Position numbers and translations under genes: made by a program. 64,000 bases of DNA. Origin: Vespa crabro. Its lineage: Eukaryota; Arthropoda; Insecta; Hymenoptera; Vespidae. The notes beneath the pieces are model-generated. The model had not been told where the DNA came from. It was given only the letters and a program-made list of their open reading frames with translations, and ran no database searches. The stretch spans positions 561,501 through 625,500 of the forward strand of contig NC_060976.1 of NCBI RefSeq assembly GCF_910589235.1, given 5' to 3'. Numbering within the stretch: the stretch's first letter is position 1; the number at the start of each line of letters is the position of its first letter. Positions 50,470-63,100 of this stretch are shown here, in pieces.

Positions 50470-50629
50470 GTACGCGCACACAATAAATTTTTATTTAAAA
50501 TATAATAACGCATTCTTGATAAATAATAATTATTCTTTTTACTAACCTGTTGTCTATTTTTCCTTTCATCCATTGTGGAAGAGATATTCCTGCATTTAGA
50601 GATCGATCTTGCTGTCTTGATGAACCCAT
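48451..50629 (-). CDS. Unrecognised Ser/Pro-rich protein
   Basis: Exons 50547-50629, 49117-49385 and 48451-49028 join in phase to 309 residues. I do not recognise the family. It begins MGSSRQQDRSLNAGISLPQW, has a short segment FDFDESAFSPP, a Thr/Gln/Ser-rich middle, a proline-directed phosphorylation-like cluster (SLPATPLASPITSPDSSPKS), then the best-conserved-looking block, NRYFTGAFIPDRDKYQGSW followed by ILASILGQS. After that come EEEQDSGID and a basic KRKK stretch. There is no signal peptide or membrane segment. It is probably an intracellular, largely disordered protein; a nuclear location is possible because of the basic stretch. The acceptor of exon 3 has a poor pyrimidine tract and is the weakest join. 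An untranslated first exon may lie upstream. Confidence 0.7.
50344..50416. repeat. AC microsatellite followed by TA-rich tract
   Basis: About 36 uninterrupted AC units, followed to 50470 by ATGTATATAT-type repeats. It lies in the first intron of the Ser/Pro-rich gene. Open frames over it are artefacts. Confidence 0.95.
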
Positions 50630-51065
50630 TTCTCTATAGCTTGTCCTTTTTTCTATCTACGATTAATCTTCAAATAATTAGACTGACTTCAATTCAAATT
50701 TTAAGTACTTCCATATGGTCCTTTTTTAAACAAAAATGACAATATTTAATTAGTATCTCTCAATATAAATATAATATTCCAATTTATAAAAATTAATATA
50801 GATTTTTTAGTGATAAATTATTTTCTAAAAATATAATTGTATTAGAGGATTTCTTCGTCTTAAACTGAATAGAAATCATTTGAAAAAAGATTATTATATT
50901 TACGAACAAAATTAAAATAAAAAATAGGATATATAAGAAATTATATTGTTTTTGCATACAAAAGTATATAAATAAAAGTATTTAATAAAGGAAAAGATTA
51001 AGATAGTTTATCACAAGAAAAAATCTTGCGCAGACATATAAGATTATAAAAATATATATATAAAC

Positions 51066-51733
51066 TTAACCCTTTGCGATCAAGGACTTTTTCAAGTGAA
51101 CTTCTCACTGGATCGAATATTTTTTTGTATAAAGCGATATCATGTATTAAAGCGTTAAATATATAAAGTTAATTGAAAAATATTTTATTTAATGGAACTT
51201 TAGAGTTTATTAAAAAACAATAATAATTATTATTTTAGAATACACAAACATGTTTTAATTTTTGTATTTTTTCAGAGTGTGAAATTTCTCAAAGCAATTC
51301 CCAATATGTATGCCAGGTTTACAAGAGCAAGTATCGTAGTATAATCGAGTTTTTTTTTTTATATTATTTTTTTTTTGAATATACTATACAATACTTCTTC
51401 TTTCCAGTACAAATGAAGTTTTCCATCTAACCATTGTAGGTCTACCCCGCTGTAAGCTCGTCTTCCAGGGTTTTTTTTATCATTTGAAAATCATCTACTA
51501 ATTGATCAACGAGGAATTTGACAAAATCTAGATGTTTCATTATAATAACGGGTTTATATAGTGTACAACAAAAGTAACAACAAAGTATTGCCAAATTGAA
51601 AAAAAATATCTAATAACAGTATCGATAACGAAATTATTTTTCGTCGACATTCGACGAAATCGTGACGACATTCAGTCTAGTGAATAAAAATGTGATATCA
51701 CTTGTACGGCGGCATTCAATCACAAAGGGTTAA
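51066..51733. mobile_element. Short non-autonomous element with TTAA target duplication (piggyBac-like)
   Basis: The left end reads TTAA-CCCTTTGCGATC. The right end, reverse complemented, reads TTAA-CCCTTTGTGATTG. The two ends form an inverted repeat of about 11 bases with one mismatch, flanked by TTAA on both sides, the target duplication of piggyBac-type transposons. The interior of about 640 bases has no transposase, so this is a MITE-like derivative. The ends resemble those of the element at 59883. Confidence 0.7.
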
Positions 51734-51965
51734 AAAACTGACTTTATTCAGAATTTAAGTGTGCTTCAAACAAATTATGATGCAATATTAATAAGAAAAT
51801 ATTTTTGTATGCTCTTATCTTTAATGTCTTTTGTTTCAAATCAGGTGTATATATCAGCACACATGACAGTTGTATTTTATTATATATCATATGCGCAACA
51901 TGCCTTTGTCGTTATCTTTCCTGTCCCCTTCTTTATCACATCCATAAATTTTTATTCTAATTTAT

Positions 51966-51969
<4 letters not shown>

Positions 51970-52021
<52 letters not shown>
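51970..52021. repeat. TA microsatellite
   Basis: About 26 alternating TA units in intergenic DNA. Confidence 0.92.
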
Positions 52022-52028
<7 letters not shown>

Positions 52029-53920
52029 GGGTAATAAGGCAGAATTGTCATTTAATAAATAGAAAAATAAAATTAATAAAATAAATTACGCGATGTAAAT
52101 TATAGAAATGGATGTAAATCTTTCGATAAGTGTAAATATTTCTTTTCGTCTGTTACGATGATGAAAAATAACGCGCCATTTTATAAGCATGTATAGACAG
52201 AACGTAAGTTTTCGTATAGCTTTATAAACTATATACAAAAATATATATGAAAATAAAGATTGTATAGATGTAAAATAACTATTGTTAATCAACAACTTAC
52301 CGAATACTTTCGACACATGATAAATTTTCGAACCATTATACTCATAACTGTAATAACCTGTAATGTTTCTAAAGGTCTAGTGATCAACCAAGTCACGAAC
52401 TGTTAATAAACATGTTTGCGAATAATGTGGTCTGACAATTGCTAGATGACGCTAGCTAAAAGTGTAGAAGAAAACGTCGATAACACTTGGTGGTGATCCA
52501 AACTAAATCTATATTAGAAGTTTTCAGTGTTTAGTGACTTTTTTGTGACATTACATGTTTATTGGTATAAATAAAATAATAATGCTGTTACGCATTACCG
52601 ATAATAAATTATAAAACATATTTTATATTTTATAAAAAATAATTTTGATAAATTCGATATAATACAATCAATAAAATTGCAATGGATAACGTAGATATTT
52701 GCTTAATGTTTTTTTTATCTCTTGGCCGATTCGTGCGTGATTTTAACGGAGCGAATGTAGAAATAAAAAATTAGTGTCATATTCAGTGACAGTTTTGGAC
52801 TAAAAATGTATCTATACTATAATAAAAGTATCTATTTTAAGATTAAAATTAAAGATTACAAAGATATTCAACTTAATTGCAACTAGTTTCTAATTTGGAA
52901 TTAAACAATTTGTAAATAACAACTAACAAAAAGATTTTATTTACCTATTCTTTCATATAAATTTGATATACATTAAATAACGTACGATTTAGAAGATATT
53001 GCATAAATTTTCAACTCATTTTTTGATTTTTTATAAAATAAAAGAGTATTAAAGATTTATATAATACACATTTCATGTATTTATTACATTCTATTACACA
53101 CATTGGTTGTTCGTCTTACAATTTGCAATTTTAATTATATTTGCAGAATATATTATAAGATGTTATATACAAACATTTTCCATTTTTTTGCTTTAATAAT
53201 GTTTTTTATAGAATACTGTCCTTTATAGTTTTTATAAACTGTCTATATTTTCTTAGAGTTGTATAAACACTTGTTTTATTGTACAGTAATTGTAAGACAT
53301 ATATTATTATAATAATTGTTCAAATATTTGTATATATTTTGTCACAAATTTAGGAAAAAATTTAGTAATGAAAATATTGATATAAGTGTAATTATATACA
53401 AAATACCTATTTAAAAATGGAAGATATATTCTAACACTTTTATATACCATTCATATCAATACAATTTTCATTATTTCCATTATCAAAATTACTTGACAAT
53501 AGGATTGATTTAAAGTCTTATACTAATATGACCTCATCATTACTGAAATTTTATCAATGTCATTATCAATATTTGACAAAAAATTAGTATGTATTTTCTT
53601 TTCATTTATAGATATTTTTATATCTAAAGATTATAAATATTAACCTAGAATATATTTTAAAAATCCAAAGGGGAATTATATATAATTTGATTTAATTGAA
53701 TGAAATATTTTTTTCAAATTATATTTACTATTAGCGATCTAGTCATTTTTATTTTGCTATAGAGATTAAATAAGCATGTCTGATTTGGTATAGATGATCA
53801 TGCAAATAATCATGCTTATGTAATTCTTGCCGCCAAAATGTCAAATATATTATTTCAGATATGTAAATTATATACAAAATATCCTATGTTTAATAAATTA
53901 AAAATTTATAGCATAAAAAG

Positions 53921-55812
53921 TTTCATTTAAGTTTAATATTTTATTGTACCAAATACAATATATTTTTTCAGTATTCACGAAGTTTCCATGGCAGCCGTGG
54001 TATCTTCTGTGTATTTACCTTTATCTTTACCCAAAGCAGCAAGTCTGCCTTTACCTCGTCTGTCTATAATCTTTTTCCTATCCTTATCCATTTTTAACTT
54101 GACAATTACGGTCTAAAAAAACATATATTACATTTAGATTAAAAATACAAAGATAAATATAAGAAAAATAATTTATTTAAATAAATATCAATCAGTGCCA
54201 ATAGATCTGCAGCAATCAGACCAAGAAAACAAATGAGCACATATTCAAAAGAACTTTGAAGATGTATTCATAAATGTAACTATTTGTCTAATTCTCAAAG
54301 AATGGTTTAGTTCATCATCTGTCATTGCGTGCTTTTATAAATCTATCTATAAATATCATGAAAGTTTGTCAAATTACCTTTGAAGGATCAATACCAACAT
54401 ATACATTTGCTGTGTTAGCTTTCTCCCTTTGAATTCTTTCTATATATATAACGAACTTTTTCCTGTATACTTGCACAACTTTCCCTACTTGCTGGCCTTT
54501 ATAGTGACCACGAACAACCTGAAAATTAAATAAATTATAACATTATTAATATAAAGCAAATAGAATAAAATAATTTAAATAGTTTTTCTTTATCTATATA
54601 TTTTTGTATTTGATGTTTTATATTACAATTGTTCTATAGATCAATTAATCAATAAATTCAAGTTGCTTTCATTTTATAATGTGCAAATAAGAAAAATATT
54701 AAAATAAAAATAGGATTTATTGTAAAAGTGATATTAATAAAGCAAAACGAATGTAATGATAAAATTAATATATTGCTTAAAAGTTTCAAGAATCTATATG
54801 ATTAAAAATGATGAAAAATAAACTTATGGATTATATTATTTTCAATTATTATATTTTAATAATTTAGTCGGAGAATAAAAGGTTCAATATTATGATCGTA
54901 TTCTATACCAATATAATTTTTAAGCTCTGTTACACATTTTTATATATTTCTAAGACAACCATTATCATACTCTTAAATCGAATAAATTATTCATATATGT
55001 ATAAAAAATATGAAAAAAATTAAGAACCATGTGCAATATAACTTAATAAATACATTAAAAAAATTTAAATATAAAGAATAGAGTCATCAATAGAAAGTTA
55101 TAAAATTAACCTTCAATTATCGAAGCATTGAAAGTATATTAAATTAAATTAACTAACCTGTACTTCATCATCCTTACGTATTGGCATGGAACGTACATTG
55201 TATTTTTGTCTTAACTCTTTTGAAAGAGGTGCAGACATTAACCTTCTACGTATATGAGAAGGAGCGGTGAAGTGACGTTTACGATTTTTCCTTCGTGAGG
55301 AAGATACTAATTTGTTGAATTTCATTGTATTTATCCTCCTACATTGAAAATATAACTATATATTTTTTTTGAAGGAAAAATTGAAGGATAATAATAAGGA
55401 AACGCCAATAAAAAACACTGTATGTTTGTCTGATTTATGTATAAATATGTATTCACATAAATAAATAAATAATTGAATTTGTAGGTGACTTTGACCTTAT
55501 TGATTCTTATTTATGTGAATAAATAATATTTTACCATTTATTTAAGTTTGATCAAATTGGATTTTTACAGGTTAAACTCACCTACGGAATTACACACCGC
55601 GACATTAACCTAAAGAACATCACAGCATCGGAACATGAAAAACAACGATACTAAAAGATGTAATATTTAGAAAGGAATATTATACGATATTTATATGTGT
55701 GATGAAATTGTCCAATTCCATTGAAACTGGACAAAAGTGCAGACACTAGCGCCGCCTAGGCAGTTGGCAGCAGTAATAGATTATTTACACTACGCGATTA
55801 TCAGCCTCATTC
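53921..55812. repeat. RpL26 tandem unit 1
   Basis: Direct repeat of 56841-58732 with few differences, including introns and upstream sequence. Paired coding positions differ by about 2917-2919. Confidence 0.92.
53975..55325 (-). CDS. RpL26: 60S ribosomal protein L26, copy 1
   Basis: Coding exons 55158-55325, 54378-54518 and 53975-54112 give 148 residues. The protein begins MKFNKLVSSSRRKNRKRHF, has a KOW domain around VVRGHYKGQQVGKVVQV, and the lysine/arginine-rich tail DRKKIIDRRGKGRLAALGKD. RpL26 binds 28S/5.8S rRNA near the polypeptide exit tunnel. A non-coding first exon ends at 55582 with a GTGAGT donor; its leader contains a pyrimidine stretch as in ribosomal-protein mRNAs. A minus-strand AATAAA lies at 53940-53945. 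Confidence 0.96.
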
Positions 55813-56840
55813 CTTTTGTAAAACAGATATCTTAGAACACGAGCGTTTTCGTATTCGCTGTCAGAAGAAAATTATCTATATAGTTGTTGAACGCGAATCA
55901 GTTTCTGTAATCATTATCATAGTAAAATATAATTTTACGTAAGAAAAAGAAAAGAATGTTTTCTTCAGAAGTATAGAAACTTGTTCTGTGAAAAATACTT
56001 TTAATTCTGCGAGAAGTAACTGTAATTTATATATATGCAATAAAAAAAATTATAATTAGAAACAATGATATAATAGTTTAGTAACATTCTTTTATGAAAA
56101 TTCAATAAGTTTTTCTTTACGTCTTGAAATACTATGAAAAAATTTATTTTCTGTAAGTTTATTACGCAGATATTTGCTAAAAAATTAATTTCGTTTTTTT
56201 GATATTATAATTTAATAAAATGTATTATTTATTATTTTCTTATTTATATTTATTATCAATAAAAAGCAACTGGCGATAGGTGTCGAGATTATTATAATGA
56301 AATTTTATATTAGAGTGGTTTTTATTTTTAAACTTTCTATTTTATTTGATAATGTCACTTAAATTGTAATATTTGGTGAGAAAATTTAATTTCATATCTA
56401 CCCAAGATAATAAAAGTGTATATTGATAATATCGCACTGTCTAAAACTATATTGTCACGACATGAAACAAATATTAATCCTGGATAGTAAAAAATTGCGT
56501 TACCTGTGAAAATGAGATATGAAGATCGGCCTAATAGATACTACTCCGTTGATATGGGAATATGATGGATATCTATTGAATTTTCTTTTTAAGGACAAGT
56601 CATGTAGCTTTATGATTAAAAACACTATAACAAATTGAAGATCGTTTGACCAATATTTTCTAGGAATTTCACAAAAAGAAAGTGAGGAACTCATACGCGT
56701 AAAACTTTAGACCAATCAACCAACAGAAACCCATTTTTATTAGTTTGGAAATTTTAATGATTTTACGGCAGTTTGGAAAATAATCGTGTTCCATTTTATT
56801 TAATTAGTTAGTGAATAATTTTGTATAATGATGTCTCCGA
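55813..56840. other. Spacer between the RpL26 copies
   Basis: About 1 kb of AT-rich sequence present once. Nothing recognisable; a 64-codon frame at 56500-56694 has no family likeness. Confidence 0.6.
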
Positions 56841-58732
56841 TTTCATTTAAATTTAGTATTTTATTGTACCAAATACAATATATTTTTTAGTATTCACGAA
56901 GTTTCCATGGCAGCTGTTGTATCTTCTGTATATTTACCTTTATCCTTACCCAAAGCAGCAAGTCTGCCTTTACCTCGTCTGTCTATTATCTTTTTCCTAT
57001 CCTTATCCATTTTTAACTTGACAATTACGGTCTAAGAAAACATATATTACATTTAGATTAAAAATACAAAGATAAATATAAGAAAAATAATTTATTTAAA
57101 TAAATATCAATCAGTGCCAATAGATCTGCAGCAATCAGACCAAGAAAACAAATGAGCACACATTCAAAAGAACTTTGAAGATGTATTCATAAGTGTAACT
57201 ATTTGTCTGATTCTCAAAGAATGGTTTAGTTCATCATCTGTCATTGCGTGCTTTTATAAATCTATCTATAAATATCATGAAAGTTTGTCAAATTACCTTT
57301 GAAGGATCAATACCAACATATACATTTGCTGTGTTAGCTTTCTCCCTTTGAATTCTTTCTATATATATAACGAACTTTTTCCTGTATACTTGCACAACTT
57401 TTCCTACTTGTTGGCCTTTATAGTGACCACGAACAACCTAAAAATTAAATAAATTATAACATTAATAATATTAAGCAAATAGAATAAAATAATTTAAATA
57501 GTTTTTCTTTATCTATATTTTTGTATTGAATCTTTTATATTACAACTGTTCTATAGATCAATTAATCAATAATTTCAAGTTGCTTTCATTTTATATTGTG
57601 CAAATAAGAAAAATATTAAAATAAAAATAGGATTTATTGCAAAAGTGATATTAATAAAGCAAAACGAATGTAATGATAAAATTAATATATTGCTTAAAAG
57701 TTTCAAGAATCTATATGATTAAAAATGATGAAAAATAAACTTATGGATTATATTATTTTCAATTATTATATTTTAATAATTTAGTCGGAGAATAAAAGGT
57801 TCAATATTATGATCGTATTCTATACCAATATAATTTTTAAGCTCTGTTACACATTTTTATATATTTCTAAGACAACCATTATCATACTCTTAAATCGAAT
57901 AAATTATTCATATATGTATAAAAAATATGAAAAAAATTAAGAACCATGTGCAATATAACTTAATAAATACATTAAAAAAATTTAAATATAAAGAATAGAG
58001 TCATCAATAGAAAGTTATAAAATTAACCTTCAATTATCGAAGCATTGAAAGTATATTAAATTAAATTAACTAACCTGTACTTCATCATCCTTACGTATTG
58101 GCATGGAACGTACATTGTATTTTTGTCTTAACTCTTTTGAAAGAGGTGCAGACATTAACCTTCTACGTATATGAGAAGGAGCGGTGAAGTGACGTTTACG
58201 ATTTTTCCTTCGTGAGGAAGATACTAATTTGTTGAATTTCATTGTATTTATCCTCCTACATTGAAAATATAACTATATATTTTTTTTGAAGGAAAAATTG
58301 AAGGATAATAATAAGGAAACGCCAATAAAAAACACTGTATGTTTGTCTGATTTATGTATAAATATGTATTCACATAAATAAATAAATAATTGAATTTGTA
58401 GGTGACTTTGACCTTATTGATTCTTATTTATGTGAATAAATAATATTTTACCATTTATTTAAGTTTGATCAAATTGGATTTTTACAGGTTAAACTCACCT
58501 ACGGAATTACACACCGCGACATTAACCTAAAGAACATCACAGCATCGGAACATGAAAAACAACGATACTAAAAGATGTAATATTTAGAAAGGAATATTAT
58601 ACGATATTTATATGTGTGATGAAATTGTCCAATTCCATTGAAACTGGACAAAAGTGCAGACACTAGCGCCGCCTAGGCAGTTGGCAGCAGTAATAGATTA
58701 TTTACATTACGCGATTACCAATCTCATTACTT
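56841..58732. repeat. RpL26 tandem unit 2
   Basis: Second copy of the direct repeat. The match ends on the right shortly after the shared motif CACTAGCGCCGCCTAGG, where both units then diverge. Confidence 0.92.
56894..58242 (-). CDS. RpL26: 60S ribosomal protein L26, copy 2
   Basis: Coding exons 58075-58242, 57297-57437 and 56894-57031 give 148 residues. I noticed no amino acid difference from copy 1; one coding change near the end is silent (ACG to ACA for Thr). Introns differ slightly in length and sequence. All splice sites are intact, with intron 2 acceptor TTTTTAG in place of TTTTCAG. Because introns are retained this is a DNA-level tandem duplicate, not a processed copy. Confidence 0.95.
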
Positions 58733-59882
58733 TATCAAATGAGCTGTCTGAAAATACAAACAAGAAATGTTGGAGTTTGCACAAGAGAGGATAAAAAACC
58801 GAAGTCTATTTGTGGTTTTTTTTACTCTAAAATTAGGTTCGTTTTTCTCAAAGGACAATGGTGCTTTTAGATTCTCTCGCACATAAACTAATATAATAAC
58901 AGATGTATTTATATAAACGCGTTTATATTTTATCGTTATTAAATTCTATATCATTTACGGAAAAATTATTTTCATGCAATCATTGATTAGCTATTCTCTA
59001 TCTTTTATGGAAATAAACAAAACTCATTTGAATATAATTAACTTCATTCGTATTATCGAGATAATGGCATTGATGTGTAATGGCATGAAGAAGAAAAGAA
59101 AGTATAAATACTAACAATGTTGTCATACTTGGGAATTCTGTTGTTTTTAGACCTTCAACTTGGAAATAAAAAAATTAAAAACGTAGCTAATAATAAAATT
59201 ATATTACTATTTATGTTATACGGATCTTCGAAAATTACTGTCTTTTGTATCATATTTCGCAAATGTTATTTTACTTGCATATATAATTTCACAATTTCTT
59301 TTAATCTGGAGATTAACAAACATATTATATTATAATAAATGTAGTACTGTATCACGTTCTGTATTCATCCATTTATTTATCGTACTAATTATTAATGGAA
59401 TTAATCAAGGAAATATAATTATTTGTTAATCCAAATATGCTATATCATTCTTTTGAGGATTGTATGTGGTGTTTGTAAATATCCGAATAAATACATTATG
59501 TTAATATATAGATAATATCATGTTTCTTTATTGTGCTTTTTATAAACTGTAAGAATAATATCTAGATATGATAAATATATATTTTATCCTTGACTTTATT
59601 GCGACAGTTATAAACAAAGAAGAAGATTTATCCTTCGCTTTATCCTTCAATATTTATCTTACTATTATATACTAACTAAAGTATACAATATATACGTGTA
59701 TACGTGAGTAATATACGAATGTGATCGTGAAAAGGAGAGAAAAGGAGAAAAAATAAAAACAATACATTTTTTTCGAAACATTTCGTTTTATTTTCACAAA
59801 TGTGTTTTTAATCCTTAATACGTTAATGAAATTTCATTTTACTGGTAGCACTACAATGCAAAACACTTCAGAACTCAAATCA
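58733..59882. other. Intergenic region without recognised features
   Basis: AT-rich. The 72-codon open frame at 59117-59335 is composed of common AT-rich codons and matches nothing I know. No RNA gene seen. Confidence 0.55.
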
Positions 59883-60126
59883 TTAACCCTTTGAGTGCTA
59901 TGGGCGCACATATGCGTCCAGCGAAAGTTATTGATATAGACTATGGACGCAAATACGCGCCTGGCAAAAATGATCAATGTACTATGTTCAAATGTATATG
60001 TTCGGCAATTGTTTCTATTGTCCAACATTCTGAAAAAGTATTCAGTCCCCGGCGATCGTCAGCGTCAGCCGTGCGCCGTCCGTATGGGCTGCATAGTCCA
60101 CGAGTATTCAGCACTCAAAGGGTTGA
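59883..60126. mobile_element. Short TTAA-type MITE with perfect 13-base ends
   Basis: The left end CCCTTTGAGTGCT (59887-59899) is repeated inverted at 60110-60122. TTAA flanks it on the left and TTGA, probably a mutated TTAA, on the right. The 236-base interior is richer in G and C than its surroundings and has no transposase. The ends resemble those of the element at 51066, which suggests one piggyBac-like family. Confidence 0.78.
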
Positions 60127-63100
60127 TCGGTTCATCTTTTCATTACGACTTACGAAACTCGGTATGAAAACCATACAAAATTACATTAAACAGTAAAACA
60201 GGTTGTTTACTATTTACAAAGATAGTAAGTAAGTAGATAGTAAGTTTATGCTGTTTTCAAGTACAATTCAACAGAAACTTTAATTTATATTTATTATTTA
60301 TTATGTTTGTTAATTTTTAAATTGGCAAAAATGGATGAACTGATTAATGATATATGAAATAATAATTTACATGTACATACTAAAAATTCATTTATAAGAA
60401 TTTTCTCTATTTATAGTTTCATTATTCTACTTTTTAATAGATACAAACATTATTAATAGCAATTATTAACCCAGTGCATTCCTAAGACCAGCTGTATTGC
60501 TCAGGAACTTAAAGACATTCAACTCCTATGACTATTGTCACTATCCACATCATTTACCGATTAAAGCACCTTGCAGACGGTTACCAACACATTCTCAAAT
60601 TGTTTGTGATACAAAAGGTTAATTGTTACATATATCTTTTATTTTACATTATTATATATTTAGTTGTTTCCATTATTGTATAATTCAATTTATAATTATC
60701 AATTGGTAAATTATGTAAAGTTATGATATAGGTAATGTTACATCCTTCAGCACTCTCACATTCAAGGACTTAAGATCATGTTAATTTTATCATGTTTATC
60801 TTATGCCTGCTATATTAGGAGTCATTTTTTGATAAACGTCGTTGTAGCTAATAGGGAATATACATATAAAATATAAAATATAAAATATAATTAATAGATC
60901 ATGTATGTACATATAAGATTTACTATAAGGACATCGAGTATGTACAGCATAATAAGATCTCTTAGAACAGTTTACTGCACTAAAAGAAAAAAATGTCATA
61001 CGATTGCATATCACTTTTCGGCGAAAGATGAACGAACATCGCTAGGGCATAAGGATCTCCCACTACACTTGCGACAAGTCATGTTGATCCGCTACCCGAG
61101 ATCGTCATGATGCATTATTAACCCTTTCACGCAGTGACCATAATGGGTATAATCCCCTATATAAGCAGCTCTTATATCAATATAAGCGCTCCTTCGAACA
61201 GTTCAAATAAAGATTTTAAGGAATTACAATAGGTTACTCACGGTTAAATACCGAACTCATTTTTAAACTTGTATTTACGCTTAATTTTTAGTTCATTAGT
61301 TCTTAGTTCTATTCGGTAGTCTTAAATCCAAAACAGACATGTTCTCTTAAATCTACTTCTCTTAAATTTGCGATCCTAAATCTAACTCTGTATATTTTCA
61401 AAATACCTTTCTGTAACTCACCTGTACAAAATCACCTTATTAGAATACATACATACACATACACATAATCTCGATCAATCATTTAATCCTCTATTTGCAT
61501 TTATGAAATTTTAATTATAAATAACTACAAGTGCGAACAAGCTGCATGGACGATATCTTATACGTTCCTTCATAAACTGCTACAACCCGCACGATAATAT
61601 TTACGAAACTCCCAATCCTTATGTTTAGAGCTTCTTTTTTATTTCCCATGTCTAGGACACGACGCGCAGGTAGGAAAACTCAACTACGACGTATTATCAT
61701 TACATTATATGATCCAAGTAAAATCCTTTGCGATGTTTTGAGAGTATTATTCGCGAGAGAAGAATCCACGTTATTAGAATCCATAGAAATATGGTTTAGT
61801 GTTGTTTGGTTTTGTTCAGTTACTAGTTGTATGATCGTGATCTTTACATCTGAAGCACGTTATTCTCATACCAGCTCTGCTTCTATGGGTATTATACTTT
61901 TTATTATGATATGATTGCTCGCGTAGTAAATGGTTATTAAGTTGGTTTGTAGTTGACTAGGTTTTGCATACATTCAAAGAGGTTCCTCTTAGCCCTTTAA
62001 CTATTCATTCGACTGATTCCTTCTCTGACATGTTTATTACCTGTTTGTAGTAATACTCTACCATGTTCTGTACTGTTTCTCTATTATGTTTTTGTTTTCT
62101 TATTGAACTTTCCTCGTATGGAAAAGTCTGAATAAGTCATTTCATTCTGACTATTGACGTTGATTCGGGAGAAAATTATTACACTGCCATTTTGCTCAAT
62201 TTTTTCATCAATTTGACTAATACATGATGTTTGAGAATTTCATAGTCTTTAATTTTTTGAATTCATCTCTCAATGTCGAGATTTGCTTTAATTGTTGACG
62301 CACAAGTGCGTCTCTCCATTGTTCACGGTACTTTCTCTTAAGGGTCATATAACACCATTGGAAACAATTATTCTTGAGAACCTATCGGCTATTAGCTAAA
62401 CAGAACGCATAGATAAAAAACACATGGCCACCTTTGTCTGAGCTTAGGCATTCTTAGTAAAGTACCTGCGTTTCAATAATGTGTTGACCCGGCCAATAAA
62501 TAAAACAGTAAAAGTAGAAGCCTAGGCTCAATAAGCTAAGAGTTATCTGATTTTTAGCTTTGTAATATCCATTGTCATAGTCTAATGACACAATCATTAG
62601 AACAAAGAAGGCACACACGGAATTTTTAAACATTCCAATGAACTATCTCCGATCAATGGCCATTTATTCTTTTTTTTTCTATATTTCAAACTCCGTCCTT
62701 TACCAATCTCATTTTAGTCTGCGTGGATAGTTCTAATGAGACCAAAAGGCAGTCAAGTTACAGCTGTTGGACTCACAACGTCTAAACTCTCAAGTCTCCT
62801 TTAGAATCAACCACTACAACTAACTACACATTATACACGAGACATTTAAACAATTGTAACTCATCTGATCAAATATACGGTGAGATTTACGTAACGTGCA
62901 ACATTTAATATCGCGTATTTACTTCTCCATTTCTCATGGGATCCTTTAAAGAACGCGCGTTATCTCATTAATTTGCGGAAATTCGGTGAGCGGTATTTTG
63001 CTGACGACCTACAACGGTATCCTAGTCGAGTGCCGTCGCCCTTATTCATTGCGATCAGTGGTTTTATAGCTCGGACAACAAGGATGAGACGGGGGACATT

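Larger units (their letters stand above)
50630..53974. other. Long intergenic region
   Basis: AT-rich. It contains one short TTAA-flanked element (51066-51733) and a TA microsatellite (51970-52021). Otherwise I see no gene, RNA or repeat that I can support. Confidence 0.6.

Noticed and set aside
50293..50573. Open frames with Cys-Val and Tyr-Ile repeats
   Set aside because: Translation of the AC/TA microsatellite.
59117..59335. 72-codon hydrophobic open frame
   Set aside because: AT-rich composition artefact; no family likeness, promoter or splice context.
59891..60196. 101-codon Arg/Ser-rich open frame
   Set aside because: Lies mostly inside the TTAA-type MITE and uses its inverted ends as coding sequence; no transposase motif.
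61621..61914. 97-codon open frame in the right-hand region
   Set aside because: No recognisable domain. The surroundings look like degraded non-coding or repeat DNA.
62217..62348. Minus-strand 43-residue frame, charged and coiled-coil-like (MTLKRKYREQWRDALVRQ)
   Set aside because: Too short and isolated, with no splice partners I could join. It may be a remnant exon or element but cannot be supported.
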